DNA of 13,540 bases, from the NCBI GenBank assembly GCA_965601425.1, contig CBFCWF010000110.1, forward strand, positions 1 to 13,540, read 5' to 3'. The DNA comes from Thiosocius sp965601425 (lineage in GTDB: Bacteria; Pseudomonadota; Gammaproteobacteria; Chromatiales; Chromatiaceae). How positions within the stretch are numbered: position 1 is the first letter of the stretch; each line of letters opens with the position of its first letter. A program made the position numbers and the translations under genes. The notes beneath the pieces were generated by a model. That model was not told the origin of the DNA, did no database searches, and was given only the letters and a program-made list of their open reading frames with translations. Below are positions 8,231-13,540 of the stretch, one piece after another.

Positions 8231-8989
8231 TTGGAAACAAGACTCGCTGCGTCACCCCGCGATTACGTCAGCGGCCTCGACCTGCCGGTAGCGGGCCCGA
8301 CGTTCGAGAGCGCCAGGGCAATGACCTTCTCCGACCGCCGCGAGGCGGTATCGGTCGGTGCCGAACTCACCGAGTTCACCGATGCAGTGCCGGCCGGGGT
8401 AAGGCACGCGATCGCCGACAGCATATTGCTCGCCCAGCTCGCGGCCAACAAGGCGCATGGCGATGCGCAGGACATCTTCCGCTGGTACGACAAGTATATC
8501 GAGGTGCTGCAGAATCTCGGCTGGCAGGTCAAGGATTTCGAGTTTCTCACCCAGCAGGTCGACGATGCGGATGCGGAAATGCACGAAACCGTGATCCCGG
8601 TGATTAGTGCGATGCTCGGACCGCAGGCGGCCGCCGCCTCGATCGTGGTGTCGGTGCTCGACGGCCTCGATGAAATGAGCGCGGACAAGCCGTGGCTCAC
8701 ATTGTTCGATCGGACCAGTCAGCACGCGCATGGCGGCAGGTTTCAGATCAGTTACGTAGATGCCGACGCACACGGCGATCCCGAGATCACGCTGCTCTGC
8801 TTCGGTATCCGGGCTCGGCAGACGATCACCCAGGTACTGTTCTTCAAGTTTTCGGCACAGCACGCCGAGGTGAAAAAGGCCGAGGGCAGGATGGGGGTCA
8901 GCATGGACAGGCTGAACGCCGCAAGCGAACTCGTTGCCGCGCGCGTCCAGCCCTTCATCGCGGACTACATCGCGCACATCGATATCTGA
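8231..8989 (+). CDS. Unrecognised 252-residue protein, TTG start
   Basis: I do not recognise this family. The open frame extends to 8108, but a strong GGAGG (8219-8223) stands seven bases before a TTG at 8231, which gives METRLAASPRDYVSG as the N-terminus and is the preferred start. The next ATG, at 8321, has no comparable site. The protein is soluble, with no signal peptide or clear membrane helix. A first half rich in helices (AIADSILLAQLAANKA, then RWYDKYIEVLQNLGW) leads into a small-residue stretch (AMLGPQAAAASIVVSVLDGL). A beta-rich part follows (RFQISYVDADAHGD, ITLLCFGIRA, VLFFKFS), and the protein ends in an amphipathic helix. The codon pattern matches its neighbours and the frame is intact, so it is a real gene. 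It is divergent from the GH108 hydrolase and convergent with the deoxyribosyltransferase-like gene, and therefore probably transcribed alone. Confidence 0.8.
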   Translation: METRLAASPRDYVSGLDLPVAGPTFESARAMTFSDRREAVSVGAELTEFTDAVPAGVRHAIADSILLAQLAANKAHGDAQDIFRWYDKYIEVLQNLGWQVKDFEFLTQQVDDADAEMHETVIPVISAMLGPQAAAASIVVSVLDGLDEMSADKPWLTLFDRTSQHAHGGRFQISYVDADAHGDPEITLLCFGIRARQTITQVLFFKFSAQHAEVKKAEGRMGVSMDRLNAASELVAARVQPFIADYIAHIDI

Positions 8990-9028
8990 AAAGGCCGTCG
9001 CCACTGCGTAGCCGGCGTTCGCACGGCC
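8989..9028 (-). terminator. Intrinsic terminator of the deoxyribosyltransferase-like TPR-S gene
   Basis: On the minus strand, a stem of GGCCGT (9028-9023) pairing with ACGGCC (8998-8993) is followed directly by TTTT (8992-8989). Inside it, GGCG and CGCC segments can extend the pairing across an internal loop. It fills the gap between two convergent genes. On the plus strand no T run follows the stem, so it should act mainly on minus-strand transcripts. The last A of the T-run complement is also the last base of the plus-strand gene's stop codon. Confidence 0.5.
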
Positions 9029-9029
9029 G

Positions 9030-10247
9030 TCAGTCCAGCAGTGCCCGCAGGCGGTCGACCTGCTCGCGCGTGGTCGCACGCATCCATGCGTGGGGCGCGG
9101 CCTGCTCGGATGCGGTGCGCCAGCGGTCGGCGTCCGCGTGCTCGCCCAGACCGACGGACGCCTCGTACAGCGTTGCCAGTATCCAGTATGCCTGGTCCGG
9201 GGTCTGCTCGTCGGCCGTTCGGGCCTGGTGGCAGATCGCGACGACCTCGCGCCGCACGTAGCGCGCAACCGCCCGGAGATCTGCGTCGGGCCCGCTAGGC
9301 GCGGCGCAGGCCTTGGTGTCCAACATGAATGCCAGGTTGATGCCGTTGTAGTAGTCCTTGTTCAGGAAGAAGCCACGTTCCAGCGCGAACAGCGCCTCGT
9401 CGAGGCTGTTGCTGTCGTCGGTGATCCTGTGCAGACGCTTGTGGATCGCCGCCCACAATCCCAGTGTCTCAGGGTCGAAGCTGCGCCGGGGCTGGAGATA
9501 TTCGAGGATCTGTGCGGCCTCGCGCAGTGCCGATTCCGCGTCCGGCTGCTCCCCCTTGTAGGTTGCGAGTGCGAGTTGCTGGACCAGGAAGTCATCCTTT
9601 CTCGACAGCGCGCGCGCCTCTTTCCAGTGAACTGCCGCATCGTCAAAACGATTCTCCCGCATCGCGGTCTTTGCCCGGTTCACGATGTCGCGCAGCGACG
9701 CCCCTTGTGTCGGGATCTGCCTCGCGACAGTGGCCGGCGGCACCAGCGAGAGCAGGCCATGTTCGGGTAACTGTGGCAGGAAGGTATAGACCGGGCTGTC
9801 TTTCTTCGCTGTGGCGACCGCCTGTATCGCGAGGTCGCGGAGTTCGCGGTGGAATCGCCGGGCCTCGCGCCGGCCAATGTCGACGCCGAGATGATCGTAG
9901 GCGTGGATGTACATATGGTTCACGTCGAACGGAAAATTGACCCCGCGCTCGCCGACGATCAGCGTCGCATAGGGGCGGAGCGCCAATCGGACGCCGAGCT
10001 CGTACGCGACGTTGAAGTTGAGCGTGGTAATGTCTGCGACGACGAGGTCCGCGCCGAGCAGTTCGTCGTACATCACCTGGTCGATCACCGCATTGCTGCG
10101 CAACTCGTCGGCGCGAGAGCACTCGAGCCCGGCCGCTTCGATGGCCTCCTTGATGACCTCGTAGGAAGCATCGAGGTCGAACTGCTTTCCCTGTGCGTAG
10201 TCGGTCTTCTTGCCGAAACCCTGAACCACAAAGCATCGCTTCTTCAT
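9030..10247 (-). CDS. Nucleoside-deoxyribosyltransferase-like domain fused to a TPR-S (DUF4071-like) region
   Basis: A 405-residue protein. The frame is open further upstream to 10541, but AGGAG (10261-10257) lies nine bases before the ATG at 10247, which gives MKKRCFVVQGFG, the usual first strand of this fold. Residues 1-150 form a Rossmannoid domain. FVVQGFGKK opens it, and ADLVVADITTLNFNVAYELG (66-85) carries the diagnostic 'D.T..N.NV.YELG' pattern, with Glu83 in the place of the catalytic glutamate of nucleoside 2-deoxyribosyltransferases. Such domains are predicted to cut N-glycosidic bonds of nucleotides or NAD-like molecules. Residues about 185-405 are helical repeats homologous to those of the protease at 5564-7177 (YNGINLAFMLD at 300-310, ATLYEASVGLGE at 358-369). 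No signal peptide: cytoplasmic. Substrate is unknown; a nucleotide-sensing rather than degrading role is possible. Confidence 0.82.
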   Translation of the reverse strand: MKKRCFVVQGFGKKTDYAQGKQFDLDASYEVIKEAIEAAGLECSRADELRSNAVIDQVMYDELLGADLVVADITTLNFNVAYELGVRLALRPYATLIVGERGVNFPFDVNHMYIHAYDHLGVDIGRREARRFHRELRDLAIQAVATAKKDSPVYTFLPQLPEHGLLSLVPPATVARQIPTQGASLRDIVNRAKTAMRENRFDDAAVHWKEARALSRKDDFLVQQLALATYKGEQPDAESALREAAQILEYLQPRRSFDPETLGLWAAIHKRLHRITDDSNSLDEALFALERGFFLNKDYYNGINLAFMLDTKACAAPSGPDADLRAVARYVRREVVAICHQARTADEQTPDQAYWILATLYEASVGLGEHADADRWRTASEQAAPHAWMRATTREQVDRLRALLD

Positions 10248-10480
10248 CGTTTCAGTCTCCTGTTGCTGCATGGCTCCGGGCGCGCCGGCGCGGCGGGTTC
10301 CACAGCGTCGCGGATCGGATCTCGGTGTCGTTGCACAACGGCATTGCCTCTGCGCGGCGGGACGATGTCGACACCGCACGGGTGTCGTTCGATCCCCTCG
10401 ACGCCGACGTCCAGACAGCAAATGTCGGCCAGCGCAAGCCCGCGAAAGACACGAGCGCCGCCGTGGCCCGAGGTTGTCAA
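10244..10480 (-). CDS. Possible small 78-residue ORF upstream of and coupled to the deoxyribosyltransferase-like gene
   Basis: A TTG start preceded at six bases by AGGAG opens a frame of 78 residues (MTTSGHGGARVFRG...). Its TGA overlaps the next gene's ATG as ATGA. A TATACT box on the same strand (10523-10518) would place the transcript start about 30 bases ahead of this start, so the signals are arranged as for a real gene. The third codon positions of the first half are GC-rich like those of its neighbours. The second half (Pro, Arg, Ala rich) looks less protein-like, and no family is recognised. It may instead be untranslated leader. Confidence 0.3.
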   Translation of the reverse strand: MTTSGHGGARVFRGLALADICCLDVGVEGIERHPCGVDIVPPRRGNAVVQRHRDPIRDAVEPAAPARPEPCSNRRLKR

Positions 10481-10517
10481 ATGGTGCTCCTAATTCGCCG
10501 CGAATGCGTGAAAGGCC

Positions 10518-10525
10518 AGTATAAT
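10518..10525. promoter_or_regulatory. Overlapping divergent -10 boxes between the TPR-S gene and the PGDYG-like gene
   Basis: The plus strand reads a perfect TATAAT at 10520-10525. The minus strand reads TATACT over 10523-10518. Overlapping symmetrical -10 elements are a known cause of divergent transcription in bacteria. The plus-strand box predicts a start at about 10532, the A of the PGDYG-like gene's ATG. Recognisable -35 boxes are missing on both strands (GCCGCG for plus, TTTTCG for minus at 17-base spacing), so activity may depend on an activator. Confidence 0.45.
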
Positions 10526-10531
10526 TCGTGC

Positions 10532-10921
10532 ATGAGTACACGAAAACGCTATCGGAAAAGGCAGGAACAGTTCGTCACGGCGGTGCGTCTGGACCTCGAG
10601 CTGCAGGCCTTCGATTATCGCAAGTGGGGCGGCGAGCAGCATGGCAAGCAGGGTGACTGGCTGGTGGACAATAACGGGGACGTGTACACGGTCGACGGCC
10701 AGGTGTTTCCCAGCACCTATCGCCAGTTGAGCCCCGGCGTCTATGTGAAGACGACGCCGATCTATGCGGTGAAGGCGACAGCGGACGGGCGCGTCCAGAC
10801 CAAGGAAGGGATGTCCGAGTATCGTGCCGGCGACTATATCGTCTCGAACGATGCCGAGGGGACGGATGCCTACTGCATCAGTGCAGAGAAATTCGAGGCG
10901 ATGTACGAACCGGACGAATAG
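10532..10921 (+). CDS. Small PGDYG-domain-like protein with two repeat units
   Basis: A 129-residue soluble protein with a basic start (MSTRKRYRKRQEQ). It has two related units. The first runs from GDWLV (41-45) to VFPSTY (58-63). The second runs from AGDYIV (99-104) to KFEAMYE (120-126). Each has a Gly-Asp-aromatic turn, a short acidic loop and a closing 'hydrophobic-F-x-x-x/T-Y' element. The second unit, with EYRAGDYIVSND followed by F.AMYEP, is close to the PGDYG protein family, whose function is unknown. The ATG at 10532 has no ribosome site, and a TATAAT lies only six bases before it, so the message is probably leaderless. The upstream frame open back to 10193 is not supported by any signal. 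It is convergent with the MaoC-type gene. Confidence 0.7.
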   Translation: MSTRKRYRKRQEQFVTAVRLDLELQAFDYRKWGGEQHGKQGDWLVDNNGDVYTVDGQVFPSTYRQLSPGVYVKTTPIYAVKATADGRVQTKEGMSEYRAGDYIVSNDAEGTDAYCISAEKFEAMYEPDE

Positions 10922-10971
10922 CGCCGGCGCTCGTGGGGCGCTGAGAGTAACCGAACTTACCAAGCAGCCGA

Positions 10972-11442
10972 CTAGGCTTGGCGTGACCACCACTCCCGGT
11001 ATGCGTCGTCGGCGACGATCAGTTTTGACGTCGCGTTCGCGATCAGATGCTCGTCGCTGTCCTTCATCGTGATGTCAACTTCGATCATGGGCCCGCGAAT
11101 CCGGGTCACGACGACCTCCACGTCGATCTCATCACCCGGAAAGACGGGCTTCTTGAACCGCTCGGGGACGAAGGTGAGGCCCAGACAGCCGTCGCCCGGA
11201 AACTCGCTGCCGAAGATGCCGGTTACCGAGATCTGGATCAGGCCACCTGGAACCACCATATCGCGTGCCCCCGGGAACCGCAGGCGCGCGGCCTCGGCGT
11301 CACGATGTATTGCGTTATGGTCGCCGCTGAGTTCGCAGTATTGCTGTACCTGCGACCGGTCGAATGCGAGGCGCTTGCGGTGGCGCATGCCAACCTCGAG
11401 CATCTGCGCGGTGAGACAATGTGTCATCGGCATCGAAAGCAC
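10972..11442 (-). CDS. MaoC-type hot-dog enoyl hydratase/dehydratase
   Basis: A protein of up to 156 residues with a single hot-dog fold of the MaoC / (R)-hydratase family. These enzymes add water to or remove it from acyl-CoA or acyl-ACP substrates. The catalytic loop SGDHNAIHRD (39-48) places Asp41 and His46 five residues apart, as in PhaJ. It is followed by a GALE-like motif variant, VVPGGLIQIS, and by a strand region (LTFVPERFKKPVFPGDEIDVEVVV) typical of the family. Start choice is uncertain. The longest frame uses GTG at 11442; ATGs lie at 11433, 11427, 11403 and 11388. Only the last has a GAGG close by, but it would cut into the conserved LEVGM opening. An isolated gene, so the pathway (fatty acid, polyhydroxyalkanoate or another CoA pathway) cannot be told. 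Confidence 0.85.
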   Translation of the reverse strand: MLSMPMTHCLTAQMLEVGMRHRKRLAFDRSQVQQYCELSGDHNAIHRDAEAARLRFPGARDMVVPGGLIQISVTGIFGSEFPGDGCLGLTFVPERFKKPVFPGDEIDVEVVVTRIRGPMIEVDITMKDSDEHLIANATSKLIVADDAYREWWSRQA

Positions 11443-11534
11443 TCGATCAAAACCGTGAATTTTGCAGTTTCATCGCGGTGCACTCAAGCGCCGCGGCACT
11501 TGGCCCCGTCGCATGCCGGCGCGTCCCGGCGGTT

Positions 11535-12195
11535 TCACGCCGGCTGAGCCTGCGCTGCGAGGTCCTCGGCCCGCTGGAGGTAGTGCCGGTAGCGTTCCCT
11601 GCGCGCCGCCACGGTCAGTGGCTGCGGCGGGTCTCGGTCGCCCTGCAGGGCCTCGCGCAGCGAGAATGCGAGAGCGGGCGGCCGCCAATGCTTGTGCTGC
11701 CAGGCCCCACTCTTCGCGTCGAAAAGGTACAGCTTGGCGAAGCGGTGGCCGTGTCGTGCGACGAACGCGACGCAGTTCAACAGGTACTCCATCTCCGCCT
11801 CGTCGAACGTGAAATGGAAGCCGACCCGACACCAGCCGGGCTTGACCCCGTGGTAACCCCGATTGATCCAGGCGCGATAGGTCTCGGCCTTCTGCCGGCC
11901 GATGCCGAGCAGTTGGTGGCCGTAGGGCCCGGCGCAGGAGCAGCCGGCCCTGGTCTGGATGCCGAACAGATCGATCGCGAGATTGGGTGCACAGGCGGCA
12001 AAGTCGAAGAAGGCCAGCGCACCATGCCGGGTGGAGCAGGTAACCCTCGACGAATTGCAGCGAGCGCCCCGAGGCCGTGTAATCCGCGTACAGCATCAGG
12101 CGCTCACCGAACGGCGTCTGGATTCGCTCGTCGATTCCGACGATCTGCCTGCGCAGCCCGTCCAGGTCGACCGTGCCGTCGGTCAGCCCCTCCAC
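11535..12195 (-). pseudogene. Eroded class V aminotransferase (cysteine desulfurase-like), two internal deletions
   Basis: Pieces of one PLP-dependent fold-type I enzyme survive in two frames. From a GTG at 12195, with AGGGG seven bases upstream, come 53 codons holding IDERIQTPFGERLMLYADYT and SGRSLQFVEGYL, a family-typical N-terminus. At about 12036 the frame shifts and resumes with STRHGALAFFDFAACAPN, which belongs far downstream in intact relatives. It then jumps in frame to IDLFGIQTRAGCSCAGPYGH, from the C-terminal part, and runs through NRGYHGVKPGWCRVGFHF to a TGA at 11537-11535. Intact relatives are roughly 500 residues or more. Here about 220 codons remain, and the segment that carries the PLP-binding lysine (usually within SPHKF) is gone. 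It cannot be an active enzyme. The fine state of the remaining codons suggests recent loss. Confidence 0.8.
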
Positions 12196-12412
12196 CTTGC
12201 TACCCCTTAAATGCCCGGCCGGACCCCAGACCACCAGAGCCTCCCGGCGACCGCGTCGTGGTCGCGCCGCGGCCAACGCTGTCCCTGTGACCAGCGTGCC
12301 CGCACCGGCATTGCGGTGCCCCGGCGTTTGGTTGAGACTAGGGGTTAGGGCCTACGCTGAAGCGGTTTTGCAATGAGCGAACAGGTTTCGAATACAACGA
12401 AGGGGGGTGGCA
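12196..12412. other. 217-base spacer between pseudogene and small ORF
   Basis: No supported gene lies here. It contains the pseudogene's ribosome site (AGGGG, minus, 12207-12203). It also has a small perfect hairpin, GCACCG / CGGTGC (12302-12319), without a T run. A 21-codon frame at 12373-12438 (MSEQVSNTTKGGG...) overlaps the start of the next gene in another frame. No convincing promoter was found; TTGAGA at 12332 has only a weak partner. Confidence 0.4.
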
Positions 12413-12610
12413 ATGAAGCTTGCATACGATGTGGTTGAAGATGCGTACGACGATACGACCCAGATAAGGACCATGACCGAACAGGCAAGGTTACCGTCCG
12501 GGGATTGGCTCATCCGGACGACGGTCTATACGCCGCACCATATCAGCATGGACGTGACACACGTTCGTCAAAAGGAAAAGACCAAGCGGCTGTTCAAGGC
12601 CTTGCGCTAG
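12413..12610 (+). CDS. Orphan 65-residue small protein
   Basis: Starts at an ATG five bases after a very strong purine-rich site (AAGGGGGG, 12400-12407) and encodes MKLAYDVVEDAYDDTTQIRT..., ending in a basic tail (RQKEKTKRLFKALR). A GTG six bases earlier is in frame but sits inside the ribosome site. The first half is acidic and the second basic, so the molecule is strongly polar in charge, with no cysteine and no membrane segment. The predicted topology is a short beta-hairpin (DWLIRTTVYTPHHISMDVTHV) before a terminal helix. No family is recognised. The excellent ribosome site and lower GC than the surroundings argue that it is real. It is convergent with the CIA30-like gene, whose stop lies 14 bases away. 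Confidence 0.6.
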   Translation: MKLAYDVVEDAYDDTTQIRTMTEQARLPSGDWLIRTTVYTPHHISMDVTHVRQKEKTKRLFKALR

Positions 12611-12624
12611 CGGAACACGCGCCG

Positions 12625-13176
12625 TCAGCGGCCTGCGCGGTAGAACGCGAGGTCCCTGACGCACAACTCGGCATCGAAGTCCCTGCCGATAGCGACGATG
12701 CCGAGGCGGCGTAGCTTTGGCAGATCCAGGTCGGCACTGGTCCGGTACGAGGTGAAACTGGAGAACGGCAGATAAACCGAGGTCCAATCCGGCGTGGTCT
12801 CGAACGACGCACGAAACGATTGCCACGGCAGCCAGAGATCGGCGGTGCGCAGGTGCACATTGTAGGTTTCGCCGTTACCGGTCACATCCAGTCGCAGCCC
12901 ATCATAGGCCGCTGCGCGATCCGCGACGTCCCGGATGTCCATCGCGATTTGGATAAAGCCGCCATTGTTCTCGGTGCTGACCCGTCCCCGCAACGCGACG
13001 CAATGAAACCCCCCCAGGGTGTCGGGCGACATCTGTGCGCGCGAAACGCCACCCATCACGCCGTCGGTGACCAGTCGCCAGCCGTCTGACGGCAGCGCCA
13101 GGAGTTCCGGGTTGTCGCCGGCGTGAATCTCGCCCATTGCAATCAGGATCAGAGGCAGTGCACAGAGGGCCTTCAT
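12625..13176 (-). CDS. Exported CIA30-like beta-sandwich protein
   Basis: A 183-residue protein of the CIA30 family, named after the mitochondrial complex I assembly factor 30, whose bacterial members are mostly uncharacterised. The open frame extends to 13278, but the ATG at 13176 opens a clear Sec signal peptide (MKALCALPLILIAMGEIHAG, cut near residue 20) and is preferred. Diagnostic motifs follow: DGVMGGVS (38-45), then ENNGGF (69-74), YDGLRLDVTGNGETYNVHLR (91-110), and a late strand WTSVYLPFSSF (131-141) before the closing strand. These fit the carbohydrate-binding-like jelly roll of the family. The mature protein has one cysteine (Cys172). It is probably periplasmic. There is no good ribosome site; a TATAAG box ends eight bases before the ATG. 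Confidence 0.85.
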   Translation of the reverse strand: MKALCALPLILIAMGEIHAGDNPELLALPSDGWRLVTDGVMGGVSRAQMSPDTLGGFHCVALRGRVSTENNGGFIQIAMDIRDVADRAAAYDGLRLDVTGNGETYNVHLRTADLWLPWQSFRASFETTPDWTSVYLPFSSFTSYRTSADLDLPKLRRLGIVAIGRDFDAELCVRDLAFYRAGR

Positions 13177-13183
13177 TGCGGAG

Positions 13184-13212
13184 CTTATACCGCGATCCCG
13201 TAGCGTTGGCCA
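13184..13212 (-). promoter_or_regulatory. Candidate promoter of the CIA30-like gene
   Basis: On the minus strand, TGGCCA (13212-13207, four of six consensus bases) and TATAAG (13189-13184, five of six) are 17 bases apart. Transcription would begin within a base or two of the ATG at 13176, giving a leaderless or nearly leaderless message, in line with the missing Shine-Dalgarno sequence. Confidence 0.35.
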
Positions 13213-13254
13213 GTCGCCAGTCCGGCAGCGGGTCACACCGCTGCCTTGGACAAC

Positions 13255-13285
13255 TGTCAATTGATATTGACGAGTCAAAATGACA
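13255..13285. promoter_or_regulatory. Nested inverted repeats, probable operator
   Basis: Three overlapping dyads fall within 31 bases. GTCAAT-TGAT-ATTGAC is perfect at 13256-13271. TTGAC-GA-GTCAA is perfect at 13267-13278. An outer TGTCA (13255-13259) pairs with TGACA (13281-13285). All are built from the same TGAC/GTCA unit. They overlap the -35 box of the rightward promoter and lie in the divergent region between the CIA30-like gene and the gene at 13383, so a dimeric repressor or activator could control either. The regulator is not identifiable; the spacing does not match the FNR/CRP consensus. Confidence 0.5.
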
Positions 13286-13295
13286 AGTCTACATT
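13267..13295 (+). promoter_or_regulatory. Sigma70 promoter for the gene at 13383
   Basis: TTGACG (13267-13272) and TACATT (13290-13295) are separated by exactly 17 bases, in an AT-rich patch. The predicted start near 13302 leaves a leader of about 80 bases. The -35 box is inside the nested inverted repeats, which suggests control by a bound protein. Confidence 0.5.
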
Positions 13296-13382
13296 GCTGC
13301 TATGCAGGGGCTAATGATCCGATCCGTCGCAGTGGGGCGGATCGGCTTGCACTGCGCGGACCCTACACCCATCGGAGGATTT

Positions 13383-13540
13383 ATGAGTCAGCCTGAGATT
13401 ACCGAGGATATGATTTTTGAGTGCTTTGCCGCGGCGAGACAGGACAGCCGAATGGAGCAGACTGCCGAGTCGTTCGTCGATGTCGAGGAATACGAAAATC
13501 AGATCATGTACCCGGAGTTCGCCCGCTGGGCGGAGAAGGC
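13383..13540 (+). CDS. 5' part of a possible ferritin-like/rubrerythrin-type protein
   Basis: Starts at an ATG four bases after GGAGG (13374-13378) and runs open off the right edge; 52 residues are visible, beginning MSQPEITEDMIFECFAAARQ. The last part (ENQIMYPEFARWAEK) resembles the first helix of rubrerythrin and other ferritin-like di-iron proteins, where a glutamate and a 'YP.FA..AE' pattern occur and a later E..H pair completes the metal site. The second half needed to prove this lies outside the window. If correct, it would act in peroxide or iron handling in the cytoplasm. The start and gene are secure; the family call is tentative. Confidence 0.5.
   Translation, partial: MSQPEITEDMIFECFAAARQDSRMEQTAESFVDVEEYENQIMYPEFARWAEK

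Noticed and set aside
8252..9268. Minus-strand 338-codon frame spanning the unknown gene and the end of the TPR-S gene
   Set aside because: It covers two better supported frames and the terminator between them, and lacks start signals or a domain.
10248..10541. N-terminal extension of the deoxyribosyltransferase-like protein by 98 residues
   Set aside because: The added residues are Arg/Ser/Cys-rich and unlike the fold. The ATG at 10247 has AGGAG nine bases upstream and begins exactly at the family's first strand.
12302..12319. Hairpin GCACCG/CGGTGC as a terminator
   Set aside because: Six base pairs only, with no T run on either strand and no gene ending into it.
13261..13278. FNR/CRP-type site
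   Set aside because: TTGA and TCAA are ten bases apart instead of the six needed for the FNR pattern; the dyads are better described on their own.
1..13540. CRISPR array, insertion sequence, tRNA or rRNA
   Set aside because: No regularly spaced repeats, transposase motifs, terminal inverted repeats flanking a gene, cloverleaf or rRNA segments were seen in a reading by eye.

Overview
The window is about two-thirds GC, with dense coding, GC-rich third positions and Shine-Dalgarno starts. Several families present (a YhaO/YhaN pair, DUF2914-like, PGDYG-like, CIA30-like) fit a high-GC proteobacterium, most likely a gammaproteobacterium. This placement is an inference; no rRNA or tRNA is present to anchor it.

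Positions 1-5514 (plus strand): the 3' end of a gene with a DUF2914-like C-terminal domain, then a tight pair, a Mre11/SbcD-type metallophosphoesterase (YhaO-like, 737-1999) and a Rad50/SbcC-type ATPase (YhaN-like, 1996-5514). The pair overlaps by four bases (ATGA) and should form one DNA-end-processing complex.

Positions 5564-10921 look like an accessory segment and are the most interesting part. Two minus-strand genes carry a homologous TPR-like helical region (TPR-S / DUF4071 'TRAFs-binding' type) joined to different catalytic modules. One (5564-7177) has a trypsin-like protease at its C-terminus with an intact His/Asp/Ser triad. The other (9030-10247) has a nucleoside-deoxyribosyltransferase-like Rossmannoid domain at its N-terminus. 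Such architectures are known from bacterial NTP-dependent conflict systems. Between them lie a GH108-type peptidoglycan hydrolase without a signal peptide or phage neighbours (7379-7990) and, divergent from it, a 252-residue protein I do not recognise (8231-8989). A hairpin followed by TTTT ends the deoxyribosyltransferase-like gene. Divergent from that gene is a small PGDYG-like protein (10532-10921) whose -10 box places transcription start at its ATG.

Positions 10972-13540: a MaoC-type hot-dog hydratase (minus), an eroded class V aminotransferase pseudogene with two internal deletions (11535-12195, minus), a 65-residue orphan small protein (12413-12610, plus), an exported CIA30-like protein (12625-13176, minus), and the 5' end of a gene resembling a ferritin-like/rubrerythrin protein (from 13383, plus). 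The last two diverge around an AT-rich block with a good sigma70 promoter embedded in nested inverted repeats, probably an operator.

Overall the window pairs a conserved repair module with a mosaic of small, mostly monocistronic accessory genes. Joint action of the two TPR-S proteins as a defence or self-killing system is a hypothesis from domain content and proximity; the sequence does not prove it.
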